Assembly: GCA_027311065.1 (NCBI GenBank)
Contig: DAICZP010000117.1
Coordinates: 45,923 to 109,922, forward strand
DNA from: Thiomonas sp.
GTDB taxonomy: Bacteria > Pseudomonadota > Gammaproteobacteria > Burkholderiales > Burkholderiaceae_C
Direction of reading: 5' to 3'
Length of the DNA: 64,000 bases
The stretch's first letter is position 1, and the number at the start of each line of letters is the position of its first letter. The translations under genes and the position numbers were made by a program. Positions 21,485 to 30,983 of the stretch are shown one piece after another. The notes beneath the pieces were generated by a model, which made no database searches, was not told the DNA's origin, and saw only the letters and a list, made by a program, of their open reading frames with translations.

Positions 21485-22612
21485 TCAATCCAGCACGGGC
21501 AGCGCCGGTTCGTCGGTTTCGAGGCCCGCGACACTTCCACATCCGGGCGTTTCCATCACATCCACCCGTCTGAGTTGGGGCAAGACTTGCGCCGTCGTGC
21601 GCAAAATCCAGGTAGCCAGCGATCCGGTGTCGGCCCCGGTCAAGCCATCGATCTCCGGCAAGGAACGATGATCCAACGCCTTGAACACGGGATCGAACAA
21701 GGTCCTGACGTCCCCGTAGTCGACAATCCAGCCCTGCACGGCGTCGAGCGGCGCCCGCAACTGGAGTCGCAGATCATAGGTATGGCCATGCAACCGGGAC
21801 TCCGGGGCCGTTGGCGGCGCATGCGCGAGCCGTACCGCACTGTCGAAGCTGAAGTCTTTCCAGATTCGCCACGCATGTCCATCGAAGTTCGCCCCGGCGG
21901 ACGCGGTTTCGAACACAGTGACCGAGGCGCATGCGGGCAGCGTGGCGTGCAAGCGCCGCCACAACCAGGCGGCGAGCATCTCGCTGGTCGGATTGTCGAG
22001 GCCTTCGAGGTCGTTGAGGCAACAGAAATCAAGCACACCTCGCAACGGCTCCCATGCCGCGTCGATGACGGCGAACTCGGTACCTGCGTGGACCCAGGCG
22101 TGGACCACCACTTCGAAACCATGGCCGTGCATCCGTCCGCACTTGTGGCCCGGCGGCACGCGTGGCAGCCAGTGCGCCGCCTGAAATGCGTAGCGCCGCC
22201 AGATCTGTGCACGGCCGTCGGCGTCGATGTCCACCCCTTGCGTCGAGGTGCTGCGCAGCGCGACGCGCACGCGACCGGCGACCCCGAGGCGGGTGCCGAT
22301 CCAGCGTGCCAGCGACAGGTCATCGGGGTTGTCGATCCATTGATTCAGGTACGAGTAGTCCAGCGGCGCGACGGCGTCACGCAAACGCTGACCGAGCATG
22401 ACCACCTCGCCGCCCGGAAACGTGGCCTCGGCATCCGCGGCGAACACAGAGACCTTGAAACCATGTCCGTGCAAACCGCGCCCGCGCGGTGCCTGCGGCG
22501 ACGGATCGAAGTGCCGCGCCGCTTCAAATCCGGCCGCTGCCGTGGTCCAGACATCCGCCCGCCTCGCGCCGTCACCGCCTCCAATGTTGCTGTTCCCCGC
22601 GCCCGCCATCAT
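21485..22612 (-). CDS. Triple-domain 6-pyruvoyl-tetrahydropterin synthase / QueD-like fusion
   Basis: Three consecutive PTPS-like repeats each with HGH core: RGLHGHGFKV, CGRMHGHGFEV, SRLHGHTYDL; NPTSEMLAAWLW and LDHRSL signatures. Confidence 0.9.
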   Translation of the reverse strand: MMAGAGNSNIGGGDGARRADVWTTAAAGFEAARHFDPSPQAPRGRGLHGHGFKVSVFAADAEATFPGGEVVMLGQRLRDAVAPLDYSYLNQWIDNPDDLSLARWIGTRLGVAGRVRVALRSTSTQGVDIDADGRAQIWRRYAFQAAHWLPRVPPGHKCGRMHGHGFEVVVHAWVHAGTEFAVIDAAWEPLRGVLDFCCLNDLEGLDNPTSEMLAAWLWRRLHATLPACASVTVFETASAGANFDGHAWRIWKDFSFDSAVRLAHAPPTAPESRLHGHTYDLRLQLRAPLDAVQGWIVDYGDVRTLFDPVFKALDHRSLPEIDGLTGADTGSLATWILRTTAQVLPQLRRVDVMETPGCGSVAGLETDEPALPVLD

Positions 22613-22800
22613 GGTTCCGTTGCTTGTTCATGCGTGCGAATTATCGCTTGACACCGAGCCTTCACCGCGAAGGTCACCCGGTTCGGCGTCGAACTTGCGC
22701 CCCCGGTTACCGGCGAGCTGTGGATACTTGACTGGATTTGCGGCTACATCTGGTTGTTTCATCGTTACCTTTGGTGTCATCCCGAGTCTCCGTCAGTTCC

Positions 22801-22820
22801 GTACCATTCAAAATAGGTAC
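22801..22820. promoter_or_regulatory. Weak candidate inverted repeat upstream of nsrR-like gene
   Basis: GTACC-attcaaaata-GGTAC, 5-bp perfect arms, about 53 bp upstream of the start codon. Confidence 0.35.
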
Positions 22821-22872
22821 AATGGATTCCACTATGCGCAGTTAATCAGTCGTATCAAGACTTGTCCAACGG

Positions 22873-23307
22873 ATGAAGCTCACGTCGTTCTCGGATTTCG
22901 GTCTGCGCGCGCTGCTGGTGCTGGGTAGCAGCAGCAGCGCGAGTTGGTCCAGCGCCGAGCTCGCGGCAAAGCTCGAGGTGTCAAGGGATCATCTGGTCAA
23001 GGTGCTGCAGCGTCTGGCTGCCGGCGGCTACGTCGCCACCACGCGCGGCGCCGGCGGCGGCGTGGCACTGGCGTGCGCCCCCGACGAAATCCGCCTCGGC
23101 GAGGTGCTGGCGTGGCTGGAGCAAGGACAGGTGATCACCGAGTGCTTTCGGGCCGATCAGGGGCATTGCGTGCTCACGCCGCACTGCGCGCTGCGCTCGC
23201 GCCTGGAACGGGCGCGGCGGGCGTTCTATGCCGAACTCGACAGCAGCTCCCTCGCCGACTGCCTCACAACGCAGTTGCACGCCTTCGTCGACACGACCCC
23301 CGTCTGA
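22873..23307 (+). CDS. nsrR: Rrf2-family Fe-S transcriptional regulator, NsrR-like
   Basis: MKLTSFSDFGLRALLVLG; three-Cys cluster ECFRADQGHCVLTPHCALRS. Confidence 0.9.
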   Translation: MKLTSFSDFGLRALLVLGSSSSASWSSAELAAKLEVSRDHLVKVLQRLAAGGYVATTRGAGGGVALACAPDEIRLGEVLAWLEQGQVITECFRADQGHCVLTPHCALRSRLERARRAFYAELDSSSLADCLTTQLHAFVDTTPV

Positions 23308-23444
23308 GAGCGTGCGCTGCTTCGTGATGCGCGCGGGCCGGCGCAATCGCTGAACAGCCCTTGCTGCTTGGGGCAAAATGGCGTTCCATCAGCTGCCCCA
23401 TGAGGTGGTCTGCGTCGATCGGAGCGCGTCGCAGCGCACGGCCG

Positions 23445-23996
23445 TCAATCAGATCCTGGCAGGGCAACGCCGCGGCGCTCGCGCATGGCACGCCCGATGG
23501 CGTCAAGCGCGACGTCACCCAGCAGGTGCGCAGCCATCGGCAGCAGTTCCGTTTGCTCGACCGCCATGTGCGCCGCATACGCCGCGCTGAATTCGCGCGC
23601 CGCCGCCGGATCCAGTACGCCCGCGTTGCCGCCCTCGACCGCCTGCAGCGCGGCATCCACCTTGGCCCACATGGCCTCGAGGTGGCGGTGCTCGGCACGC
23701 AAGCGCTCGGTCAGCTGGCGAATGCACACCGCATCCGATCCCGCCATCGACTCGAGCAGCGCGGGGAACAGGTCCTGCTCCTCGTCGGCGTGATGGTGCA
23801 CAGCGGCGGTACCGAAATACCGGCGGATCGCTGCAGCGACTTCACGTGCATCAGCATCGGCGCCGACGCGGCCGAGATGCTCAGCCAACCGGATCAGCGT
23901 GGCGCATTGCGATTCGATGCGCCCGTGACAGGCGGCAAGCATTTCCAGTGGCACCTCAAAACCGGTTGCCATCGCTGGCGTATGGCTGATCTGCAT
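23445..23996 (-). CDS. Hemerythrin domain-containing protein
   Basis: CHGRIESQC; HHHADEEQDLFPALLES; LRAEHRHLEAMW; AAHMAVEQTELLPMA. Confidence 0.92.
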   Translation of the reverse strand: MQISHTPAMATGFEVPLEMLAACHGRIESQCATLIRLAEHLGRVGADADAREVAAAIRRYFGTAAVHHHADEEQDLFPALLESMAGSDAVCIRQLTERLRAEHRHLEAMWAKVDAALQAVEGGNAGVLDPAAAREFSAAYAAHMAVEQTELLPMAAHLLGDVALDAIGRAMRERRGVALPGSD

Positions 23997-24063
23997 GCGA
24001 CCTCCTCGTGCTCCCCCGCAACACGATCTGGTCGCGCGGAGGCAAACAGAGATTAGACGCGCA

Positions 24064-24086
24064 AAGTGGTATTGTCAATGCAACTT
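24064..24086. promoter_or_regulatory. Candidate NsrR operator upstream of the hemerythrin gene
   Basis: 23-bp imperfect palindrome AAGTGGTATTGTCAATGCAACTT resembling the AAnATGYATTTnAAATRCATnTT-type NsrR site, 68 bp upstream of the hemerythrin start. Confidence 0.65.
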
Positions 24087-24232
24087 CGACGGTTCGCGTC
24101 AACGGAATATGCCGGCGAACGTCTACCCTTATGCACACATCATCGTTGGCGCCTCGGCGCGAACTGCCTACGATAGGGGCAAGGGCATCGGCCCCTCACA
24201 CTACACTTCTCACTCTCTAGACAGCATCTATC

Positions 24233-24556
24233 ATGACTTTCGTCGTCACCGAAAACTGCATACGCTGCAAATATACTGATTGTGTCGATGTCTGCCCCGT
24301 CGACTGTTTTCATGAAGGGCCGAACTTCCTCACCATCGACCCCGACGAATGCATCGATTGCGCGGTCTGCGTGCCTGAATGTCCTGCGGAGGCGATTTTC
24401 GCCGAGGAGGACGTCCCGGGCGATCAGCAGGCATTCATTGCCATCAACGCTGAACTGGCGCGCACGTGGCCCGTGCTCAGCAAGCGCAAGGCTGCGTTGC
24501 CCGATGCCGAGGATTGGAAAGGCCGCGCCGACAAGCTGCGGCTGCTCGAACGCTGA
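24233..24556 (+). CDS. fdxA: 7Fe ferredoxin FdxA
   Basis: [51 protein letters not shown]. Confidence 0.97.
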   Translation: MTFVVTENCIRCKYTDCVDVCPVDCFHEGPNFLTIDPDECIDCAVCVPECPAEAIFAEEDVPGDQQAFIAINAELARTWPVLSKRKAALPDAEDWKGRADKLRLLER

Positions 24557-24585
24557 CGCTTCACATTCTTCCAGGAGAGGATTCC

Positions 24586-25329
24586 ATGCCGCAAGACCAC
24601 AATTCGCAGGGCCCGTCGGGCGCCAACGGCCAACCGGGCAAGGGCGCATGGGCGGCCGCAGGGGCGATCGGTGCTCTGGCCGTGGCTGCGCTGGCCATCG
24701 CTGGCTGGCGCGTTCTCGCACCTGCCGCGGCACCGGGGACCCCGGTGCAGCCAGCCATGCCGGCCGCGTTGTCGGCATCCATGGCAGCGTCCCGTCCCAA
24801 CGGGCAATCGGCGCTTGCCGTGACGAGCCCATCGGCCGCGCCGCAAGCGCCATCCGCCGGTTCGCTGCCGCGTCCGCGCGTCGAACCCGAGCGCGAACCC
24901 GAGTCCCGGCGTGAAACCCGGCGCCCGGAGACGCGCGAACGGGTGCGCGAAACACGGCCCGCTGCCATCGCCGCCATACCGGCCGCACCCCCCGCCTGCC
25001 CCGACTGTGCCACCGTCGAATCGGTCACGGCCGTACAGCATGAAGGCCAGGCCAACGGCGTTGGTGCCGTAGTTGGAGGCGTGCTCGGCGGCATCCTCGG
25101 TAACCAGGTTGGCGGCGGCAACGGTCGCACCGCAATGACCGTCATCGGCGCACTCGGTGGCGGCGTTGCCGGCAACGAAGCGCAGAAGCGCATTGGCGCC
25201 ACCACGGTCTACCGGGTGGAACTTCGCATGGACGACGGGGTCCGCCGCACCATGACCGTGAACACGCCTCCGCCAACCGGTATCCGCGTGCGCGTAGGGC
25301 AGGATGGATCGCTGACGCCACTGCAATAA
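24586..25329 (+). CDS. Glycine-zipper 2TM domain (SlyB/OmpA-like) protein
   Basis: GVGAVVGGVLGGILGNQVGGGNGRTAMTVIGALGGGVAGNEAQK; N-terminal TM. Confidence 0.88.
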   Translation: MPQDHNSQGPSGANGQPGKGAWAAAGAIGALAVAALAIAGWRVLAPAAAPGTPVQPAMPAALSASMAASRPNGQSALAVTSPSAAPQAPSAGSLPRPRVEPEREPESRRETRRPETRERVRETRPAAIAAIPAAPPACPDCATVESVTAVQHEGQANGVGAVVGGVLGGILGNQVGGGNGRTAMTVIGALGGGVAGNEAQKRIGATTVYRVELRMDDGVRRTMTVNTPPPTGIRVRVGQDGSLTPLQ

Positions 25330-25350
25330 GTGGCGACGGGGGGCGCGCGG

Positions 25351-26691
25351 TCAGCCCTCATCTGCGCCCAGGCCCTCGCGCGAAATCGCGAGGCGTCGCA
25401 TCTTGTCGTAGAGGGTCTTGCGCGGCATTCCCAGCGCAGCGGCGGCGACACTGATCCGACCGCCTGCGCGCCGCAGCGCCTGCAGGATCAACTGGCGCTC
25501 GAACGCGCCGACCTGCTGCTCGAACGACAGCGGCGACTGCGACAGCGCTTGCGACTCCTGCGGTGACAACATGCCGAGGACGAAGCGCTCCGCGACATTG
25601 CGTAATTCACGCACATTTCCGGGCCAGTCCCGGGTCATGAGGTCCAACGCGAACGCCCCCGGCACGACGGGCGGCGCTTGTCCGGCCGCGCGCGCGGCGT
25701 CAAACACAAACGTCTGAAACAACAGGGGGATATCCTCCACCCGTTCGCGCAGGGGAGGAATGTCGATGCCGACGACGGCCAGCCGGTAGTAGAGATCTTC
25801 ACGAAACCGGCCCTGCGATGCGAGACGGCGCAAATCGACCTTGGTGCCGGCGACCACGCGGCACTGCATCGGACGCGACTGGTTCGAGCCCAGGCGTTCG
25901 AAGGTACGCTCCTGCAAGACCCGCAGCAGCTTCGCCTGCAACCCCATCGGCATGGTCTCGATTTCATCCAGGAACAACGTGCCTCCGGCGGCGAACTCGA
26001 TCTTGCCGATGCGTCGACTGGCCGCTCCTGTGAACGCGCCAGCCTCGTGCCCGAAAATCTCGCTGTCGAACAAGGTCTCCGGCAAACCCGCGCAATTCAA
26101 TGCGACGAACGCATGGCGGTCACGTGCGCCAAACGCATGCAGGCTTCGCGCCGCCGCTTCCTTGCCAGTGCCGGTTTCGCCATGGATCAGCACACTGGCA
26201 TCCGCGTCTGCCAGCGAAAGGAGTTTGTGACGCAGCTCACGGATGGCCGGTGAGCGCCCGACAATGCGGGCCTCGATGCGTTGCGGCACGTCGCCCAGGG
26301 CGCGCGCGTCGAGGTATGCGCAACGCGTCAGCAGCGACTGGCGGGCGAGTTGCGCGAGTCGTTCGGAGGAAAAAGGCTTTTCCAGGAAATCCGCGGCACC
26401 CGCGCGCATGGACTCGACCGCCGTCTGCACATCACCGTGACCGGTGATGACGATCACCGGCAGGGCGGCGTCGATGCGCTTCACCGCCTCCAGCAGCGCA
26501 ACTCCATGCATCCCTGGCAGTCGGACATCCGTCACGACCACGGCGCGCATGCCGCGCTGCAGATGTTGCAGCGCCTGTTCCGCACTTTCCAGCGCGATCA
26601 CCTCCAGCCCTGCAATCTGCAAGGCTTGCGCGATGCCCAGTCTGACTTCCGGATCGTCTTCCACGACGATCGCCATGTGTTGCTCATCCAT
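25351..26691 (-). CDS. Sigma-54-dependent response regulator, DctD/NtrC family
   Basis: Receiver VVEDDPEVRLG...TDVRLPGMHG; GETGTGKEAAARSLH; AFTGAASRRIGKIEFA; C-terminal Fis HTH. Confidence 0.95.
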   Translation of the reverse strand: MDEQHMAIVVEDDPEVRLGIAQALQIAGLEVIALESAEQALQHLQRGMRAVVVTDVRLPGMHGVALLEAVKRIDAALPVIVITGHGDVQTAVESMRAGAADFLEKPFSSERLAQLARQSLLTRCAYLDARALGDVPQRIEARIVGRSPAIRELRHKLLSLADADASVLIHGETGTGKEAAARSLHAFGARDRHAFVALNCAGLPETLFDSEIFGHEAGAFTGAASRRIGKIEFAAGGTLFLDEIETMPMGLQAKLLRVLQERTFERLGSNQSRPMQCRVVAGTKVDLRRLASQGRFREDLYYRLAVVGIDIPPLRERVEDIPLLFQTFVFDAARAAGQAPPVVPGAFALDLMTRDWPGNVRELRNVAERFVLGMLSPQESQALSQSPLSFEQQVGAFERQLILQALRRAGGRISVAAAALGMPRKTLYDKMRRLAISREGLGADEG

Positions 26692-28534
26692 CGGACTTTC
26701 CCGGCGCTTGCACGCGTAATCGTACGGTGAATTCGGCACCGCCTTCCGGCGCGTTGCGCGCCTCCAGCGACGCGTCAAAGCCGCGCAGAATCCTTCGCGC
26801 GATGCTCAGACCCAACCCCAGACCCAAGCCCTGCCCCTTGGTGGTGAAAAACGGCTCGAACAGATGGGACTGCACCGCATCGGCGATGCCAGGGCCGTTG
26901 TCGCGGACACGCAGCGTGGCGCTTGCGCCGCCTGGCGCGTCGGGATCGAGGTCGAGGCCAACCTCGATGCGTTTGTCCGCCGAGCCTTTCAGGGCATCGG
27001 CCGCATTGGCCAGCAAGTTCAGCAGCACCTGCTGCAGCCGAACCTCGTCGCACATCAACAGCGGCTCGTCGTCGGGGAGCCGCACCAGCAACGCGATGCG
27101 CTCCTTTGCGAGCCGCTGATCGATGATCGAGCGCGCGCCCGCCAACGCATCGGAGGCGCGGCAGGGCTCCCAACTGGGTGGGGTCTTGCGTGCGAATGAC
27201 TTCAGGTCCACGGTGATACGTGCCATGCGCCCGACCAGCCGCCCGATCGCCTCGAGGTTCTGCCGCACGACATCGGTGCGTCCCTGCTCGAGAAACACGA
27301 TGGCGTTGTCGGACAAGGTGTGCAGCGCCGTGAGTGGCTGGTTGAGTTCGTGGGCGATACCGGTGGCCATTTCGCCGAGCGCGACCATTTTGCTGGCCTG
27401 TGCAAGTTCGTCGAGGGTGCGCGTGAGCGCCTGCTCGACGCGCTCGCGTTCGTCGACTTCCCGCCGCAGCTCGGCGTTGGCCTGGCTGAGTGCTTCGTGG
27501 CGCGCACGCGCTGCCAGCCGCTCCGCCTGCGTGCGTCGACGCTGCAGCAGGAACAGACCGAGCGCCTCCAGCAAACCAGCCAGCGCCGCGGCGGCGAGCG
27601 CACTTCGACGCGCTGCCTGCCGCGCGGGGCGCATGTCCGAAAGGGACAAAATCTGCCAGTCGGTTCCGGGCACGCCACGGCGTGTGAGCATGTACGTGAC
27701 GCGATGAAACAAACGCAGGGGATCGGCGCCAACACTGGGTGGCTCGACCAGAGCGAGTCCCGCGGCCCGACCCGCAGCGCGCAGCCCGATGGCTTGCAGG
27801 GCCCCGGCGTCGGCATACTGGCGCGTTTGCTGCAAGCGCCTGCGCGTCGCTTCGGACAGCGGCGCAATCGACTTGAAGCGCCACTGTGGCATCGATCCGA
27901 GAAACACAATGCCGTTGCGATCGACCACCAGGACCGGATCGTGCGCCCCTTGCCACGGCAGCGCAACCTTGTCGAGGTCGACCTTGGTGGCAACCACTCC
28001 GGCGATCCCGCCAGGGCCGCGCACCGGCCATGAAAAATACAGGCCGGGAACGTGACTCGTGGTCCCGATACCGTAAAAACGCCCGGCCAGCCCCGCCATC
28101 GCCTCCCGAAAATAAGGGCGGAATGCGAAGTTCATGCCGACGAAGCTGACCTGCTCGTTCCAGTTGCTCGCCGCCAACGTCCGCCCATGAGGGTTCATCA
28201 CGTAGATCGCTGCGGCGTCCGCCTCGCGATTCGCCGATTGCAAAAAGCGATCGGCCGTGGCCAGCGCAGCGGCGTTACCGGGGTGCAGGGCGGCGTCACG
28301 TACCGGTGGGCTCAACGCGATCAGTGCCGGCAGGTAGCCATACCGTTTGAGCTCGCTGACCAGCGCGGCGCTGTGGCTGGTCAACTTGCGCGCGGCCTCG
28401 TCACGCAGCGCCAACGCCTCCACCCGCAAGCTCAGGGTGTAGGCGATTGCACCGGCAACGGCAACGCCAATCGCGCAGGCCACGCCGCTGATGCCCATGC
28501 GGGCGGACGCCCCCCGGAACACAACGAGGCCCAC
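26684..28534 (-). CDS. DctB-like sensor histidine kinase
   Basis: PDC-like sensor FAFRPYFREAMAGLAGRFYGIGTTSHVPGLYFSWPV; H-box ALGEMATGIAHELNQPLTAL; N/G boxes. Confidence 0.94.
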   Translation of the reverse strand: MGLVVFRGASARMGISGVACAIGVAVAGAIAYTLSLRVEALALRDEAARKLTSHSAALVSELKRYGYLPALIALSPPVRDAALHPGNAAALATADRFLQSANREADAAAIYVMNPHGRTLAASNWNEQVSFVGMNFAFRPYFREAMAGLAGRFYGIGTTSHVPGLYFSWPVRGPGGIAGVVATKVDLDKVALPWQGAHDPVLVVDRNGIVFLGSMPQWRFKSIAPLSEATRRRLQQTRQYADAGALQAIGLRAAGRAAGLALVEPPSVGADPLRLFHRVTYMLTRRGVPGTDWQILSLSDMRPARQAARRSALAAAALAGLLEALGLFLLQRRRTQAERLAARARHEALSQANAELRREVDERERVEQALTRTLDELAQASKMVALGEMATGIAHELNQPLTALHTLSDNAIVFLEQGRTDVVRQNLEAIGRLVGRMARITVDLKSFARKTPPSWEPCRASDALAGARSIIDQRLAKERIALLVRLPDDEPLLMCDEVRLQQVLLNLLANAADALKGSADKRIEVGLDLDPDAPGGASATLRVRDNGPGIADAVQSHLFEPFFTTKGQGLGLGLGLSIARRILRGFDASLEARNAPEGGAEFTVRLRVQAPGKSDG

Positions 28535-28549
28535 GGCGACGACCCGACC

Positions 28550-29275
28550 TCAGACGCCGAGGTAGGCCCGCTGCACCTCGGGATCGTCCAGCAAAGACTG
28601 CGCCGGGCCGGCGAGCGCGATTCGCCCGGTTTCGAGCACGTAACCGCGATCGGCGTGCTCCAGCGCGAGGTGGATGTCCTGCTCAACCAGCAGGACGGTG
28701 ACACCGCTGCGACGGACCTGCACCAGGATGTCCATGAGTTGCTCGACCACGACCGGCGCCAGACCCAGGCTCATTTCATCGACAAGCAGCAATTTCGGCA
28801 GCGCCATCAAGGCGCGCGCCATGGCGCACATTTGCTGCTCACCTCCCGACATGCTGCCGGCGATTTGCCGGCGACGCTCCGACATGCGCGGGAACATCGC
28901 GTACATCCGCTCGAGGTCGGCCCGAATGCCGGCGCGGTCGCTCCGGCGATTTGCACCCATCAGCAGGTTGTCTTCAACGCTCATGCGGTCGAACAACTGG
29001 CGCCCCTCCGGAAGCTGGACCAGACCGGCCTTGAAGGCATCATCAGCCTGGGCGTGGGTGATGTCGACACCATCGAACACGATGCGCCCCCGCACCGTGA
29101 TCAGGCGTGACAGGCTGCGCAGCAAGGTCGTCTTGCCCGCGCCGTTGCTCCCCACCAGGGCGACAAGCTCGCCGTGCCGAACCTCGAGGTTCACATCCTG
29201 CAACACCGGGGCTTCGCCATAGCCGGCGACGAGCCCCTCAACCAGCAGCAGAGGATCGCGTGGCTGTGTCATCAC
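28550..29275 (-). CDS. Branched-chain-type ABC transporter ATP-binding protein (LivF-like)
   Basis: LVALVGSNGAGKTTLLRSLSRL; MSGGEQQMCAMARALM; LLVDEMSLGLAP. Confidence 0.94.
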   Translation of the reverse strand: MMTQPRDPLLLVEGLVAGYGEAPVLQDVNLEVRHGELVALVGSNGAGKTTLLRSLSRLITVRGRIVFDGVDITHAQADDAFKAGLVQLPEGRQLFDRMSVEDNLLMGANRRSDRAGIRADLERMYAMFPRMSERRRQIAGSMSGGEQQMCAMARALMALPKLLLVDEMSLGLAPVVVEQLMDILVQVRRSGVTVLLVEQDIHLALEHADRGYVLETGRIALAGPAQSLLDDPEVQRAYLGV

Positions 29276-30030
29276 GATTTCCTTTTCCCTAGATACGCCT
29301 CGATCACCGCCGGAGACGCAAGCACATCTTGGGGCGAGCCCTCGGCAATGCGCTCGCCGTGGTGCAGCACCAATACGCGGTCACAGAGGCTGCGAATCGC
29401 CTTCATGACGTGCTCGATGACCAGGATGCTCAAGCCTTCATCGCGCAGCGAGCGAATGACGTCAATCACCTCGTCGATTTCCACCAGATTCAGCCCTGCC
29501 ATGACTTCGTCCAGCAGCAGGACCGCAGGATTCATCGCCAGCGCCTTGGCCAGCTCGAGGCGCTTGCGGTCGGGACCGCCGAGGTCGTCGGCACGCTGGT
29601 CCACGCGGTGACCGAGGCCCAGGCGCTGCAGGCAGGCGCGCGCGCGCTCACGCGCCGCGGGCAGCTTGCGCAGGCCGCTGCCGCCAAACAACGCCCCGAC
29701 CGCCACGTTGTCGAGCACCGAGAGTCCGGGGAACGGACGCATGATCTGGAACGTGCGGCCGATCCCCATATGGGCGCGGCGAAACGCCGGCGCACGCACC
29801 ACCGAAACGTTGCGGTAGAGAATGTCGCCCGTGGTGGGCTGCAGGGTTCCCGAAATCATGCTGATCAGCGTGGTCTTTCCGGCACCGTTCGGGCCGATCA
29901 AACCAAGAACCTCGCCACGGCCAAGATGAAAATTCACATCATTCACCGCCGTCAGCCCGGCGAAACGTTTGGTCAGACCGCGGACCTCGAGAACATTCTC
30001 GCGCGTTGTGGAAACTGCGTTCTCGTTCAC
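29272..30030 (-). CDS. Branched-chain-type ABC transporter ATP-binding protein (LivG-like)
   Basis: VLGLIGPNGAGKTTLISMISGTLQPTTGDI; IGRTFQIMRPFPGLSVLDNV. Confidence 0.95.
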   Translation of the reverse strand: MNENAVSTTRENVLEVRGLTKRFAGLTAVNDVNFHLGRGEVLGLIGPNGAGKTTLISMISGTLQPTTGDILYRNVSVVRAPAFRRAHMGIGRTFQIMRPFPGLSVLDNVAVGALFGGSGLRKLPAARERARACLQRLGLGHRVDQRADDLGGPDRKRLELAKALAMNPAVLLLDEVMAGLNLVEIDEVIDVIRSLRDEGLSILVIEHVMKAIRSLCDRVLVLHHGERIAEGSPQDVLASPAVIEAYLGKRKS

Positions 30031-30974
30031 AGCCGGTTCCTCCGGATGTTGTCGCCGAAATAGCCAAGCCCAAGCTTGGGCAACCGGCGCTGCAGGTCGG
30101 CAAGACCGCGCGGCATCAGCACCACGGCGAGCACGATCACGACGCCAAAGAACATGGCCGCGACGGTGGTGATCTTTGCTGCCAGCACCTCGGAGACCGC
30201 CGACAGCAAAAAGGCGCCGATGACTGGCCCCAGCACGGTCCCTGGCCCGCCAAACACGGCCATGATGATCATTTTCACGTTCAGCCCGATATCGAATGCG
30301 CCATTCGGATCGAGAAAGGTGATCCAGTAGGCGTGGATCCCGCCCGCGAGTGCCGCGAACAAGCCTGCAAGCATGAATGCCTGCACTTTGTACAAGGTCG
30401 TATGCACGCCCATCACCGCGGCCGCTTCCTCGTTCTCACGAATCGCAATCAGCCCGAAGCCGAAGCGGCTGCGCGAAATCCACCATACCGTCGCGGTCGC
30501 GGCCAGCAGCAACGCCAGCGACAGCTCGAAAAACATGACGTTGTTGTTGATCAGCGGCAGCACCAGGCCAATATTCGCACCAGCCAACGGCAGATTGGAG
30601 AAAATGGCGCTCATCACTTGCGCCAAGCCCAGGGTGGCAATGGCGAAGTAGTGCCCCTTGAGGCGCAGCACCGGCAGTCCCAGCGCCAGCGCCGCCACCA
30701 CGGCGAATGCCGCGCCGATGCCCATGCCAGCGGCAAACGGCAGGTGCCACTGCACCATCGCGATGGCCACACCATAGGCGCCCAGACCATAGAACGTGGA
30801 TTGCCCGAACGAGGCGTATCCGGTGTAGCCGCCGAGGATGTTCCAGCTTTGCGCGAGGACGGCCAGCAACAAGGCGTTGATGCCGAACTGGATGAGGACG
30901 TCGCCGCCCCACCAGGGCAGTGCCGCGAGGCCGGCGAGCACCGCCAGGCCAATCGCCACTTGAATGAATTTCAT
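30027..30974 (-). CDS. Branched-chain-type ABC permease (LivM-like)
   Basis: NILGGYTGYASFGQSTFYGLGAYGVAIAMV; LKGHYFAIATLGLAQV. Confidence 0.94.
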   Translation of the reverse strand: MKFIQVAIGLAVLAGLAALPWWGGDVLIQFGINALLLAVLAQSWNILGGYTGYASFGQSTFYGLGAYGVAIAMVQWHLPFAAGMGIGAAFAVVAALALGLPVLRLKGHYFAIATLGLAQVMSAIFSNLPLAGANIGLVLPLINNNVMFFELSLALLLAATATVWWISRSRFGFGLIAIRENEEAAAVMGVHTTLYKVQAFMLAGLFAALAGGIHAYWITFLDPNGAFDIGLNVKMIIMAVFGGPGTVLGPVIGAFLLSAVSEVLAAKITTVAAMFFGVVIVLAVVLMPRGLADLQRRLPKLGLGYFGDNIRRNRL

Positions 30975-30983
30975 GCGCCCTCC

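Noticed and set aside
26775-28031. 418-aa minus-strand Gly/Arg-rich ORF
   Set aside because: Alternate frame of the DctB-like kinase, which has intact H/N/G boxes in the correct frame.
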